A program made the translations under genes and the position numbers. The notes under the pieces were generated by a model. That model was given only the letters and a program-made list of their open reading frames with translations, was not told the origin of the DNA and did not search any database. This document shows positions 44,862 through 55,985 of a stretch of 64,000 nucleotides of DNA, in pieces (positions within the stretch are counted from its first letter, which is position 1; each line of letters opens with the position of its first letter). Location of the stretch: the NCBI GenBank assembly GCA_944472155.2, contig OX235277.1:25802804-25866803 (forward strand), given 5' to 3'. The DNA comes from Trichobilharzia szidati (lineage: Eukaryota; Platyhelminthes; Trematoda; Strigeidida; Schistosomatidae).

Positions 44862-45039
44862 ACTTTCTTAAGAAACGGCCACAAGCAGTACAGAATAACC
44901 TTCAGCAAGAAAACAACGAATCAGAAGAGGTTGCTTCTCTGTTAAAATAACGAATAATAATGTACATAAAAGTCCATAAATATCTGTTGATTTCCTCAAT
45001 AAACGACCTGTTGTCTGGCTGTTGTCTTCTGTCGTTACA
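44862..45039 (+). mobile_element. Solo LTR, 5' truncated
   Basis: It matches the 3' half of 43612-43957 (AACGGCCACAAGCAG, CATAAATATCTGTTGATTTC, AATAAACGACC) and ends TCTGTCGTTACA. Confidence 0.75.
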
Positions 45040-45059
45040 CTATGAATGCGTCATCCGTA

Positions 45060-45363
45060 TGTAACAACAGAAGACAAGGGCCAGGCAACAGATCCTTTAT
45101 TAAGGAAAATCAACACATATTTATAGATTTTAATGTACATTATTGTAGATTATTGTTAGTAGAAAATACAGTCTTTTGATTGGTTGTTTCTCACAGAAAG
45201 TTAACCTTGCATCTCTTTGTGGCTGTGTCAGATCATCCATATGCTAAGTGTATCCGCCTACGCAAAGCCTTTGTTCTCATTTTCTCACCACCGAGATTGG
45301 GGACATAAACATTGACGTCAATTACTGTCTACCAAATTTGACTAGCAGCCAGCTCTCACCACA
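45060..45363 (-). mobile_element. Solo LTR, inverted to its neighbour
   Basis: It starts TGTAACAACAGAAGACAAGG and ends AGCTCTCACCACA. Its 3' end faces the 3' end of 44862-45039 across 20 bp. No 4-bp duplication is seen around it (CGTA against GATG). Confidence 0.75.
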
Positions 45364-45735
45364 GATGTACCTGCATTCCCCAGTCAGTGATGATGTTCCC
45401 ACCGAGGCTCGAACCCAGTGACCGAAGCATTATCCACTAGACAACTTGGGCCACGAGAGCCACCTCTAGGGCAACGGGTCATGTTAATTCGGTCCAATCA
45501 CTCGAAGGGAAAACCTAAAATTAAACTAAATAAAAAATGACTCGTTGCACAAGAGGTGGATCTCGTGTCCAAAGTGGTCTAGTGGATAACGCTTCGGTCA
45601 CTGGGTTCGAGCCTCGGTGGGAACATCATCACTGACTAGGAAATGCAGGTACATCCAGCTGGCGGATGAGTCCTAAATAGGACGAAATACGCATCCAGGA
45701 TTCCACTGCTAGTCACCATCCACCACTTAAAGTGT
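45364..45735. repeat. Two SmAlpha-like SINE parts in inverted orientation
   Basis: A minus part (45364-45485) and a plus part (45535-45735) share about 115 bp as inverted arms. The plus part has a hammerhead block (45651-45703): CGGATGAG core (one change, U4 to G), stem II GTCC/GGAC, GACGAAA and cleavage triplet ATC. Confidence 0.7.
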
Positions 45736-45779
45736 TGTTGCTGTTGTTATTGATTTGTGTTCAGAGTGAAGCAAACACC

Positions 45780-47085
45780 TTCATGTGTTAGGCTTTGAAC
45801 ATTAAAGAAAAGGTTATGTACTCAATCGACACAGAATGCTTATTCACCAATGTTCCTCTTCATGAAACTGTTGATATCATTTACGATTACACCACAAGCA
45901 ATGGGATAAACTTACCTATTCCTATCACTTACCTCAGAGACATTATCTTAATATGCACTGCAAATATCAGATTCGCCTTCCAAGAAAAGGTATATAAACA
46001 AGTCGATAGTGTTGCAATGCGGGGAGCCTTCTTGGGCCTCTGTTAGCAGATATATTCATGTCAAAATTGGAGAAACAAATGCAATGTTTGCCTGGATAAT
46101 TTATGCTATATAAACGTTATGTAGATGATACACTTATTATTAGTAATAATAGTAAATCTATTGAAAAACTTTATTACCCTATTTAATCATGTTCATCCGA
46201 ATATTCGAGTGACTTCCGAACTCGAATCGAATAACAAACTCGGTTTCCTGGATATTACAATGATCAGGAGAGATGATTGTACGATTCAGAGATCTATTTT
46301 TTGTAAACAGATATGGAGTGGACAATATCTTCATTTCACCAGTTTTGTTCCTATCCAGTATAAACGTTCCCTAGTGAAATGTTTGTTCTCATGGGCCCGA
46401 AAAATATGCACAGGTGATACATTGATGGATGAGCTTCGACATATGCATTCAGTTTTATTAGCTAATGGTTATCCAGAAAACCTTATCAATTGCCATATTA
46501 AGGATAGACCACATCTTGAAAAGACAGATTCTGTACCAAAGAAAGCTATCTTCACTAACCTACCATTCAAGGATAACGAGATTATGCAGTTGACAGCTCA
46601 AAGACTTCTGTCAGCCATCAAACGCACATTCTATGCCGCATCTATTTTTCTCAAACGCCGAACAGTTTCGATCCCTGTACCTACGATTAAAGGATGAAAT
46701 TCTCTGGACTCTACTTCAAACTGTATCTACAAGTTCACCTGCAGTTGTGGTGATACCTATATGAGTAGAACCAATAGAATGTTCCAATGTAGTTGGAGAG
46801 AATATGTTCCAAAATGGCTACTAAATCATATAGAAAATCAAAATGTGAGTAATATGAATAGAAATCGATCATCATCCACTGCAAAGCACTTATTAATATC
46901 AGGTCACAAAATCAATATTAATGACTGTTTACCCAATTATTTCACCATATAACTCTAATTCTAGGTCGGTTATTGAAGGTGATGGAAGCACTTTGCATTA
47001 ATCACATAGAGCCTAAACTGTGTGTACAAAAAACAACAGACTTCAACCTTCGCCTCCCGTGGACTACTTGACCTATTTTTAAGAA
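45780..47085 (+). mobile_element. Penelope-like element with RT and endonuclease, disrupted
   Basis: Motif A region YSIDTECLFTNVPLHETVDI (45822-45880), then KVYKQVDSVAMRGAFLG, and YVDDTLIIS around 46116-46142 in a shifted frame, so the catalytic Asp residues are all present. NNKLGFLDITMIRRDD follows, then a GIY-YIG-type end (YKFTCSCGDTYMSRTNRMFQ, about 46715-46790) and CINHIEPKLCVQKTTDFNLR. At least three stops or frameshifts break it. It lies in the first intron of the unrecognised gene, same strand. Confidence 0.82.
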
Positions 47086-47089
47086 TGAC

Positions 47090-48380
47090 TGGTCATTAGT
47101 ATGTACTTTTGTTTTTTATATTACTGAGTAACTGTCATGCATTATTATTGTGAACCATGTTAGTTGTAAAGTGGTTGTAGGGAAACTACGAAATGACGAT
47201 ATCATCTGCCGAAATTTGTCTTCTAAATGTCTTATTCAAATTTAAGTCTTAGTGTCATTTTTTCACTAGAAACGTGGCTGTGGGTGGAGAGCGATTGTTG
47301 GTAACCTCACACCAAACCTTTCCCCCGTCACGGGTTTACCATCGGCTGAACAAGATCGACGTGGGTCGAACTTGGAGCGTTAATACATTTGGTAGTCGTG
47401 CTAACAAATTTTCTATCTATTCTGTTCGCGGCAAAGTTCAACAATAGCGTCCCAGAAGTGCGAACGCATGAGTGACCTTCAGCCGACCAATCATAAAAAT
47501 GAGGAATGAATTTTCGCACAAAAATGACGTATATTTACAAGGAAATGCAGGAAAACACATTAAACAGGGCATCTTTCTCTGATATGACTAAAAAATACGT
47601 CCCAGCACTAATGAAAAGTATCCGTTGCCAAGTTAGACTAGTTTCTGTACATGTATTCACCGAGGCTACTGAAGATGAGCTGTTTTTGTGAATCGTATAT
47701 CTCTCTTATCCCGTTTGCAGTCTTCCCCAAAAGCCCTCGGTTGAACTATTATGGTTTCCAGCAAGAGGACAGACGACTACTTACTAGGAAAACGTGGATA
47801 ATAAAAAATTAAAATAAATGACATCAACTATAAATCTCTCCCTAGTCGTAACCCTTATTCAAACCGTAATTCTAACCTTTATGCTAATTATAACCCTGAT
47901 CCCAACACTAATCCTATCCCTAACGATCTATTAACACATTGTCCAAACAGTAGTACTTAAAAATGCGATCTGGGTGAAATTTGCTCCTAAGTTGATGAAT
48001 AGCGTTGATATTTCAGCTGTGATAGTGACAGATGCCGTTGGCCAATTACTAGCATGCGTTCAAGGTCATTGGAGTGTTCACACTCCTGGGACGCTATTGT
48101 TGGACTTTGCCCTGTTCATAAGCCTTTTGTTCTAACTACCGATAGCAACAACACCAACAATAGCAACGTGATACGATACCAGCGAAAATGTGACACAAGA
48201 AGAGAAGTCTGACTGTTGACGCGAGGAGCTTTTACTAACTCGTATCAACAGCGAAAATGATTGACAGCGCTTTCTTTAGAATGACCATGATAGAAACTAA
48301 TTACATCGATTAATTAAAACAGTCAACAACCAACAGGATTTCAAGGTCATAAGTGGGGCGAGAGAAATACAAACAGTCAT
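47090..48380. other. Unclassified DNA with an imperfect inverted repeat
   Basis: It contains no supported gene. An imperfect inverted repeat joins 47423-47480 with 48061-48118 (shared GGGACGCTATTGTTG core). A degenerate telomere-like tract lies at 47845-47926. The 61- to 63-codon frames here have no known motif. Confidence 0.45.
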
Positions 48381-48384
48381 GTAA

Positions 48385-49000
48385 AAATGACAGATAAAGA
48401 TGTCAAAGCCAGCCAGAGAGGATCGGAAAGACGAGGTATGCCTTCATCAACCTGAGACCAGTTTGGAAATCTTATGCACTGCACTCAGTCAGGTTTTCAA
48501 CACAAACGTGAAGTCAGTCAGTGTTTCTGTACGGGTCGTAAACTTGAACTGCGTGTCACGGAAAGGATTACCAACAGTTTGTTGCAGACTTTCATCAACA
48601 GCTTCCTTCTTTAGTGGCTCCATTCTGAAGATCGAATGACTGGCTGGCCGGCCGGCCGGCCAGATAGAACTATCACCAAAAAACTCTGGATGGGAACAAA
48701 CGAATGAAGAGCCGACCGCTCAAAAAGTATGTAGGCGAAAATGGAGATGGATTGGGCATACAATGAGGAAGCCGTTGAATGACATCCGGCTCAATGCAGG
48801 CCATCCAATGCTCGAGGGGAATCCAAACGGGAAGCGACGAGTGGGTCGTCAGTGAGATGGTGACGTGTAGGAGATGGTGTGTTGAAGAGGAGGTGGGGCC
48901 AGCCAGATGAAGAGGAGAACAGAAAATAGAAGAGGGTGGAGATGTGTTGTTGAAGCCCGATGTCCCACTCGAAAACCAAGGGAATAATAATGATAATAAA
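48385..49000 (+). mobile_element. RTE LINE C-terminal end
   Basis: It runs from GGATCGGAAAGACGAGGTAT to the tail GAAGCCCGATGTCCCACTCG and GGGAATAATAATGATAAT. A GGCC run (48643-48661) interrupts it. Coding is broken. Confidence 0.7.
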
Positions 49001-49129
49001 AATGTAAAATTTGCATAATTAGGTTTATATCTCATACATATACATACGTATACATGTATATCTTGTACGATGTATTGATTGAAAATATTTTTGTATCTCA
49101 TGTCGATTAGTTGTATTCAACCTGACACG

Positions 49130-49310
49130 TCGCCTCCTTGAACGGACTCTGTGATAATATTATGAGATATGATATGATATTTTAATTGGTTGATGGTGTC
49201 TACCAGTGAAATCTACGACAGGATGGCGTAGTTACCGTCCAAAACGACGGGTGCTGAGTATAACTCCCAGTGGGAACATCATTACTCTATTAAGGGTGAA
49301 GATATATTGA
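49130..49310 (+). repeat. Decayed SmAlpha-like SINE
   Basis: Weak matches to the family (TTGGTTGATGGTGTCTACCA, CCAGTGGGAACATCATTACT). The hammerhead block is gone. Confidence 0.4.
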
Positions 49311-49489
49311 TTTGATGGCCTTTCTTAGTTCGATAACAGCCCTCAGAAATGACATAATTTACTTATAAATGTAGTCAGTTTGCAAGCGTACTCTTCATTG
49401 AAGGAACAGTAACATCAATATGCCAATAGCTGGAATTACTTCCTTCTACTGAAAATAACTTTAAACAACTATTAGTCCTTTGTGCAAAG

Positions 49490-50465
49490 TATGTTCAGTT
49501 CTAATTCTGAAACCAAGGGTACCCGTAAATTGACGGGGTGACTTAAGGTTCACATTTGGGCCTTGTTCTTGAGGACATATTCATAGCCCATTATGAACAA
49601 AAGCAAGTGAGATCAGAAATAGAGAAGACCATACGTTATCGTACGTATACTGACAACACAATCATTTTTCGCAGTAATATGGACAATGCGTCAATCATGT
49701 TTGAAAAACACAATGCGACTTAACAATGGACTGTAATGAGAGCTGTCTGCAAGACAAAATTCTAAACAACAATTTACGTCAATGTTTACATCGCGAATCG
49801 GGGTCATGAGTAAAAACAATAACAAAGCCTAACCTTGAGGAACTCAACAACCAATCACAGCAGACTTTGCGTAGGCGGATACGATTAGCAGATGTATCAA
49901 CGGACCGTCTAATAAACGGCAACAAAGAGATGACAGAATAACCTTGAGCAGGAAAACAACCAATCAGAAGACGTTACCTCTTTGCTAACAATAACGAATA
50001 ATAATGTACATAAAAATCTATAAATATCTGTTGATTTTCTGAATAAAGGATCTGTTGCCTGACCATTGTCTTCTGTCCTTACAGGATTATAAGTGCAACA
50101 ATTTGCTCAGTTTTCTGAACGTTATTATTAAACGAAGAAATGAGGGGACGATTGAAAAAACCATCTATTACAAAAGAAACGTGAACGGATCAAGACTTAA
50201 GTTATATCTGTTTTAATCCCATTGGTAACAAAAAGCGGTTGATCAAAATTCTTTTCAGTGGAGTAAGCACAGGAGTACATAGATACTTCATGTCATCTCC
50301 AATTGTATTTATCAATTCATCTATACTAACGGTAGCAAGGAGTGATAGACGAGCCTCTACTAAGTTTTCTATTCATGTTCCTTACAATCTTCGAATGAAC
50401 AATTTTAAAAATGTTTGCCAGTGTAATCGATCAACGCCTAAATGACACAAGAAATACAGTAGAAA
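49490..50465 (+). mobile_element. Penelope-like element split by a solo LTR
   Basis: The left part (to 49731) reads IAHYEQKQVRSEIEKTIRYR then TYTDNTIIFRSNM, where the YVDD motif has become YTDN, so it is dead. The right part (50084 on) reads IKRRNEGTIEKTIYYKRNVN, then RYFMSSPIVFINSSI and MNNFKNVCQCNRS. The LTR lies at 49732-50083. Confidence 0.65.
49732..50083 (+). mobile_element. Solo LTR inserted in a PLE
   Basis: It begins TGTAATGAGAGCTGTC and ends TCTGTCCTTACA, with TATAAATAT and AATAAAGGATC near the 3' end. The flanks are GGAC and GGAT, a 4-bp duplication with one difference. Confidence 0.75.
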
Positions 50466-50484
50466 TCAGTGAAGTATTCAAAAC

Positions 50485-52150
50485 AATGGCTACTGAACAA
50501 AGAATATTCTTTTCCATAACTTCCCCTTCATCAGGTTCTACAGTTATATGTATGCATAAAAGTGAATGAATGAATTAGTGTTATTAATAATAATAATAAT
50601 TTACTTTATTTCAAAAACAGTACTTATAGTACAGAATGGAATTCTCAGCATTTGTCACAATATCCCATCTGATTTACTCAAAATATATATAAAATTAAAA
50701 ATTAAAACAAAATTAATCGGAGGAATTTGTCCACATTTAAGACATAATTATCAGATATAATAATAATAACAGTGAGTTTGTTTGAAACGGTATTGTCGAT
50801 TCAGTTTGGAAACTTTAGCATGTTATAGATTATTGGATCTAATGTTCTGTTGATATAGTATAGTGAGGGTAAATACAAAATTAACAGTCATAATACAGCT
50901 TAAAATTATGACCACACAAAAATAAACAAAACGAAAAAATTGAGAGAATTATAATATAAGTAATACAATAACAATAATGTATGATGCTTCAGAAGTGAAG
51001 GAAATGGTTTATTTGGGGGTGCTAAGAAGGTTAACAACATTAATATTGTTTAAATAACATCGAATCAATAATGATAATATCAGTGGATTACAGTTCGATG
51101 GGAATAACATAACAATACATTGAATATCAGAAAAATTACCAAAAGTAATAATACACATTCATGAATTTATAGTCTACAGTGAAGGCCGGCCAGGACAGTA
51201 GTACACAAAGCACTGGTTGTTTCAGGCGAATTGCGATAGCCTCTTCTGTTTGGAGTATGTGGTAACTGGATGTTATTGGCAGTTTGTTTGGTACTTGATA
51301 AATGACGAAGAAGGACTCTTCAATACTAGCTTTGTGGCCAGTTTGGACCAAGTGATCTAATATGGAACTGTTGGTGGTTTTAACTACGCCTTTATTTAGC
51401 CACACCAGTAAGTGTTCCCGAGTTAGCACGGAAAATCGAGTTCCTAGAGCAACGGCCAATATAACTCACTCCACCACAAGATCAGCTGAATTGGTAGATA
51501 TAACTGTAAGTGGTTAGTCTAGGTACTTCATCTTTCAATCGAAGAATCACAACTGGTCGTGTAGGAAATAAGACTTGAGGTTTACCAGCATCAAAAGTTC
51601 TTTGAACTGATTTTCCTAACTTCTTCGTAATTATTTCGCTAGGTATGTCACCCTTGAATTGCAGTCGTATGTATGAAGCCTTCTTGTTTACAGATAGTGA
51701 ATAGTCTTTTTCAACTTTCTTATTCATATATATCCTGACCATTTTGTCGGGATAGCCATTTCCAGTCACGGTATCTAATATACAATGCTTAGTTCATCTT
51801 CAGTTATTTCTTCTGAGCATACAGCTGTAACCCTGTGACTGAGGGTCCTTACTAAATTTATTTTGTACTGTAGAGGTAAGAAGCCATGAAACTGTGTTTA
51901 TTGTCCTGTCCGTGTGCTTTTCCCATGCAAATTTCTCTTTATACTACCATCTGCTTTCCTTGTAAGGAGGACATCTAAGATGTTGATGCTATCGAACTGT
52001 AATCCACTGATATTATTATTATTGATTCGATGTTATTTTAACAACATTAATGTTGTTAATAACACTAATTCATTCATTCACTTTTATGGATACGCATAAC
52101 TGTAGAACCTGATGAAGAAGTCATCGAAAAGAATATTCTTTGTTCACTAA
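50485..52150 (-). mobile_element. Penelope-like element with inverted terminal segments
   Basis: On the minus strand: NGYPDKMVRIYMNKKVEKDY (linker, 51770 down), RTFDAGKPQVLFPTRPVVI, endonuclease core SYIGRCSRNS (about 51455) and VIYQVPNKLPITSSYHI. The two ends are inverted repeats of about 100 bp (50487-50585 and 52038-52147), with GAACAAAGAATATTCTTTTC outermost. The RT is missing. Confidence 0.75.
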
Positions 52151-52214
52151 CCATTCTTTTGAAAAGATTTTAATGAGCGTTTTTAATCATTCAAAATAAG
52201 TAATATATATAACG

Positions 52215-52885
52215 AAATGTCTGGTTACTTCAAGTGAAAATAGACAAGACGCAGGTGATGAAGATAACCACGCACGAACAAGAACAACAGTCGGCACCAA
52301 TCACTATCATTGGGAGAAATTTGAAAGAGGTCACTTTCTTCACTTATCTAGGAAGCACTGTTTCAACTACAAGAGGCACGTATGAGGATGTCAATACCAA
52401 GCAGGATCGGAGACGTAGGGTAGACCCTCATCACTCTAAAGTCATTGTCGGAATCTACTGTACTCATCGCAAGAAACAAGAACTGGATTTTTAGTACTAG
52501 TATCAATTCATCATTCAGTTATTCTATATGCCTCACAGATTCGACACACGCGTTATGAGGAGCATTGCCAACAGTTTCCTTCAGAATTTCACCAACAGCT
52601 ACCTTTGCTCAATGATACTGAAGATATGATGGCTCACCTGAAATGATAAGCTATACGATAATTTAGCAGGCAACGAGCTTACCAAAAACCTATCACCTAA
52701 GAAACTGCTGAGTGAAATACTCACATGGACCTCTAATGGAACCTGAATTGGAAACGGCGAGTTGAGTTTGTGTCTGAGGATAATATGGAGAAGACTGCTT
52801 GTCGAGAAGGCAATGAAAGCTCATGGAGAATCATCTGAGTCAGCTGAAAAAGATTTCAGGGAACATCAGGAAATGCAGATTGGGC
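52215..52885 (+). mobile_element. RTE LINE C-terminal fragment
   Basis: It reads KIDKTQVMKITTHEQEQQSA, NLKEVTFFTYLGSTVSTTRG, then broken sequence. A family B tail relic follows at 52890-53000 (CTCAGGTTCGATTCCC). Confidence 0.65.
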
Positions 52886-53071
52886 CGTTGAATTCCATTC
52901 CAGTGTCTGAATAATGGTCAACAATCTCGCCTTGTACTCAGAAAGTTCTCAGGTTCGATTCCCTACGGTTCTCTTTGAAAATGATGTGAATCCGTGATCT
53001 AACTTAAAAATGTAATCAAACGCTTTCAGATTAACAATTGAAATAACCTATTCAATTATGTAACCTTTCAG

Positions 53072-53189
53072 GTTGAAATTACGTTGGCCATTGAATGATC
53101 TTGAAGTGACAGATAAAATCAAATATGTCGATTTACGTAATCTATCACACATTCTGTCAACGCCATTTTCTGCAATTAAAAAACTTGAG
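53072..53189 (+). CDS. Unrecognised spliced gene, exon 2
   Basis: The acceptor AACCTTTCAG and donor GAG/GTAAGT bound 118 bases. Joined to the phase-2 end of 44149-44425 it reads KLKLRWPLNDLEVTDKIKYV, then DLRNLSHILSTPFSAIKKLE. It ends in phase 0. It looks like an ordered alternation of charged and hydrophobic residues, and no family is recognised. It is flanked by an RTE relic on both sides. Confidence 0.7.
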
Positions 53190-53439
53190 GTAAGTGTGAG
53201 TGTATTAATATGTCTTTATAATATAAATACTACTAATAATAATGTTTCAATGTTGATTAGTGACCAGGAGGTGGAACAAGTTAATTTATTACCAGAATAG
53301 CACACAGCTGTCAGTTATTAGAGTATCAGAAATTAGGGAGTCATGTATGAATTTCATTCAGCGCTTTAATTGAATTTGACAGTGTGTTTTATCATGTCAC
53401 TGAACCACTGGCCAGGGTGCAATCAAGAACATGTCAAAT

Positions 53440-54969
53440 AGTTGAAAGTAATTGGTAACAAGAAGAAAGTAGAGACAAGACAAGGAATGGCCCTCAACGG
53501 ACACCTACTTGGAAGCTAATCGATGAGAGGAGGATGGTGAAAGAAAAGATGACTCAATGCAAGAATGGATAACAGAAGGAGAAGCTGAGTTCAATGTACA
53601 CTGGGCTGAATGAAGAAGTGAAAAAGAGTGCTAGAAGGGAAAAAGACAATTGTACGACACACTGGTTGGCAACTGAAGCAGAACAGGCCAAAGGCAAAAG
53701 AGACATCAGGACATTATATCAGGTAACCAAGATTCTATCCCACGAGAGATCAACCCAGATGATGATGATGTTAATGAAACCAATAAAAGATGCTCAAGGA
53801 AACCTGATCACCAAGGAGGAGAAACAAATCAAACAATGGGCTGATCACTTCGAAGCACTCTTGAATCAACCACCACCACCGAATCGATCAGAAATACACC
53901 ACCACCAACAGCATTCCTCCAGAAGCATTGAAGACGACCCCAGAGATTACGGTAAATGTTCTTACTGCAAAAAGTTTATAAAGAAGGAAAGGTGTCTACT
54001 GATTGGAAGAAGGGCTACCTCGTCAAACTGCCAAAGAAAAGCGAATTAGGCCTGTGCAAGAACTGGCGTGGAATAATGCTCTTGTCCACAGCAGGTTAAA
54101 TACTGAGTCGCGTCATCCTGGACAGACTGAAAGGTGCACTGGATACAGAACTCCGCCAGGCCGAAACAAGCAAGAATCAGGAAAGGCAGTCACGTGCTGC
54201 TCAAATCGCAACCCTACCCATCGTCATCGAACAAAGCATAGAATGACAATCAAACCTCTACCTCAACTTCCTTCATAGACTTCGAAAAAGCCTTTGACAG
54301 ACAGCGTTGACCTAGAAGTAATTTGGAAACTGCTTCAACACCATGGCGTGCAGTATCGCAGATCTTAATCAACCTCATTCAACAGCTGGCTATATGACAA
54401 TGCCACGTGACAGATGATCCACAACGGAAAACTCAGCGGGGCATTTGAGGTAAATGCAGGAATTAGACAAGCTGGCTGCCTATTATTAGCAAAGATATTC
54501 TTAATTGTGATGGACTGGATCATGCATCAGACTGTGCGCGGGAGTTAGAAGACAGGAATACGTTGGAAAGGCCGATAAGAAGACTCTAGAAGATCTGTAT
54601 TTCGTATATGAATGATTTATGTCTGATGTCACGCAAACTTGAAGACTCTCGGGCGAAAATCAACAAACTGGCAGAAAAGGCAAACAGTGAAGACAGGACT
54701 GCAGGTGAACATAGAGAAGACGGAGGTGATGAAACCAGTTTTGAAATCTTCTGTACTCCATCTCAACATAAAGAACAAGATTCGGATTTTCAACACAAAT
54801 ATCAGTGAAGTCAGTTAATTCTTCTAAACAGGTCAGAAACTTGAACTGTGTATCAGGAAAAGGATTTTCAACAAGCTACTACTGACTTTTATCATTGGCT
54901 GCCTTCGCTGGCCCCATACTGAAGATCAAATGGCCGGCGGGTGGGCCAGAAAGAATTAACAACAAAAAG
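53440..54969 (+). mobile_element. RTE LINE, decayed, left part of interrupted copy
   Basis: A 151-codon open stretch (53594-54049) holds the pre-RT linker (NEEVKKSARREKDNCTTHWL, DAQGNLITKEEKQIKQWADH FEALLN region). Broken RT follows (IDFEKAFDR region near 54278, DLCLMSRKLEDSRAKINKLA at 54611). It continues at 56803-57155 after a PLE insertion, with TAACAACAAAAAG duplicated (54957-54969 and 56803-56815). Confidence 0.78.
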
Positions 54970-55094
54970 TGTAAAACTTGGGCACTGTGGTAGTAAGTAA
55001 TTCCATATTAGTTTGTTTATTAGATATATCACACAGTGAAACAGTATTATTTACTGGATGACGTTTCGAACAAAATTTATTGTTCATAATCATA

Positions 55095-55928
55095 TCAATT
55101 GTGGTCACACGACTTTGACACTTGAGTTTTATAGTTTTCTTTGTTCTCTCCTATTTGTCGTATGGGTAGTAGAATTTTCCAAATATCGGGGACAGGTGAT
55201 GAATCATTCCTATTACATGTATTTGTAGTTGATTCGATAAACAAAGCTTCTGTTATCAATCTCTCCCTATACCCTGTGACATTAGATTTTAAAACTGTCA
55301 TCCTATCCCATCCTATTGTATGGTTGTGTGTGACTGCATGTAGTGCTATAGCTGAACTATTCTCTAGATTTCTTATCTTATTCGGGTCAACCAATCTAGA
55401 TTTTCCTAAGTTTTTATGTTCAGCTGGTCTGACTGCCCCTGTTCTACTAGTTTGACCTATGTATTTGACCTGACAATCATTGCAGGGTATTAGATAAACT
55501 AAATTGTTCTGTTTTAAAGGCTCTACAGGATCCTTTAACCGACAAAGCTTGTTTCTAATTGAGTTTGTGGGTTTGAATGCCGTTTTTATTCCTGCCTTGT
55601 TGAGAATTCTGCGTAAGGCTTCCGAGGTTCCTTCCTTGTATGGAATTACTACTGATGATTTAGATTCTTTATTGTTGGTGTCGTCATTAATATTATTATT
55701 ATTATCACTATCATTATTATTGTTATTATCACTATCACTACTATCATTATTTATTTTATTTTTACTTTTCTTTACATATTTCCTGACTAATTTATCCGGG
55801 TAATTATTAAGTTTTAAGGCTTCTTTTATGTGTGTTAGTTCCTGTTTTAGATTTTCTTTGGTACTACTTAATTTTTGTGCTCTGTCATTTAAACATTTCA
55901 CCAACAATTTCACAATGACAGAGCACAA
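55095..55928 (-). CDS. PLE linker plus GIY-YIG endonuclease, left arm
   Basis: A 277-codon open frame, part of the palindromic insertion. Order: LVKCLNDRAQKLSSTKENLK (region between RT and endonuclease), an Asn/Asp-rich linker (residues about 55-85), SSVVIPYKEGTSEALRRILN, then the endonuclease core LVYLIPCNDCQVKYIGQTSR (residues about 143-162) with the GIY-YIG-type strand pair, His at AEHKN, and the C-terminal STTNTCNRNDSSPVPDIWKI. It lacks the RT, so it cannot mobilise itself. The ATG at 55928 lies beyond the arm axis and may be fortuitous. Confidence 0.75.
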   Translation of the reverse strand: MCSVIVKLLVKCLNDRAQKLSSTKENLKQELTHIKEALKLNNYPDKLVRKYVKKSKNKINNDSSDSDNNNNNDSDNNNNINDDTNNKESKSSVVIPYKEGTSEALRRILNKAGIKTAFKPTNSIRNKLCRLKDPVEPLKQNNLVYLIPCNDCQVKYIGQTSRTGAVRPAEHKNLGKSRLVDPNKIRNLENSSAIALHAVTHNHTIGWDRMTVLKSNVTGYRERLITEALFIESTTNTCNRNDSSPVPDIWKILLPIRQIGENKENYKTQVSKSCDHN

Positions 55929-55985
55929 AAATTAAGTAGTACCAAAGAAAATCTAAAACAGGAACTGATACACATAAAAGAAGCC

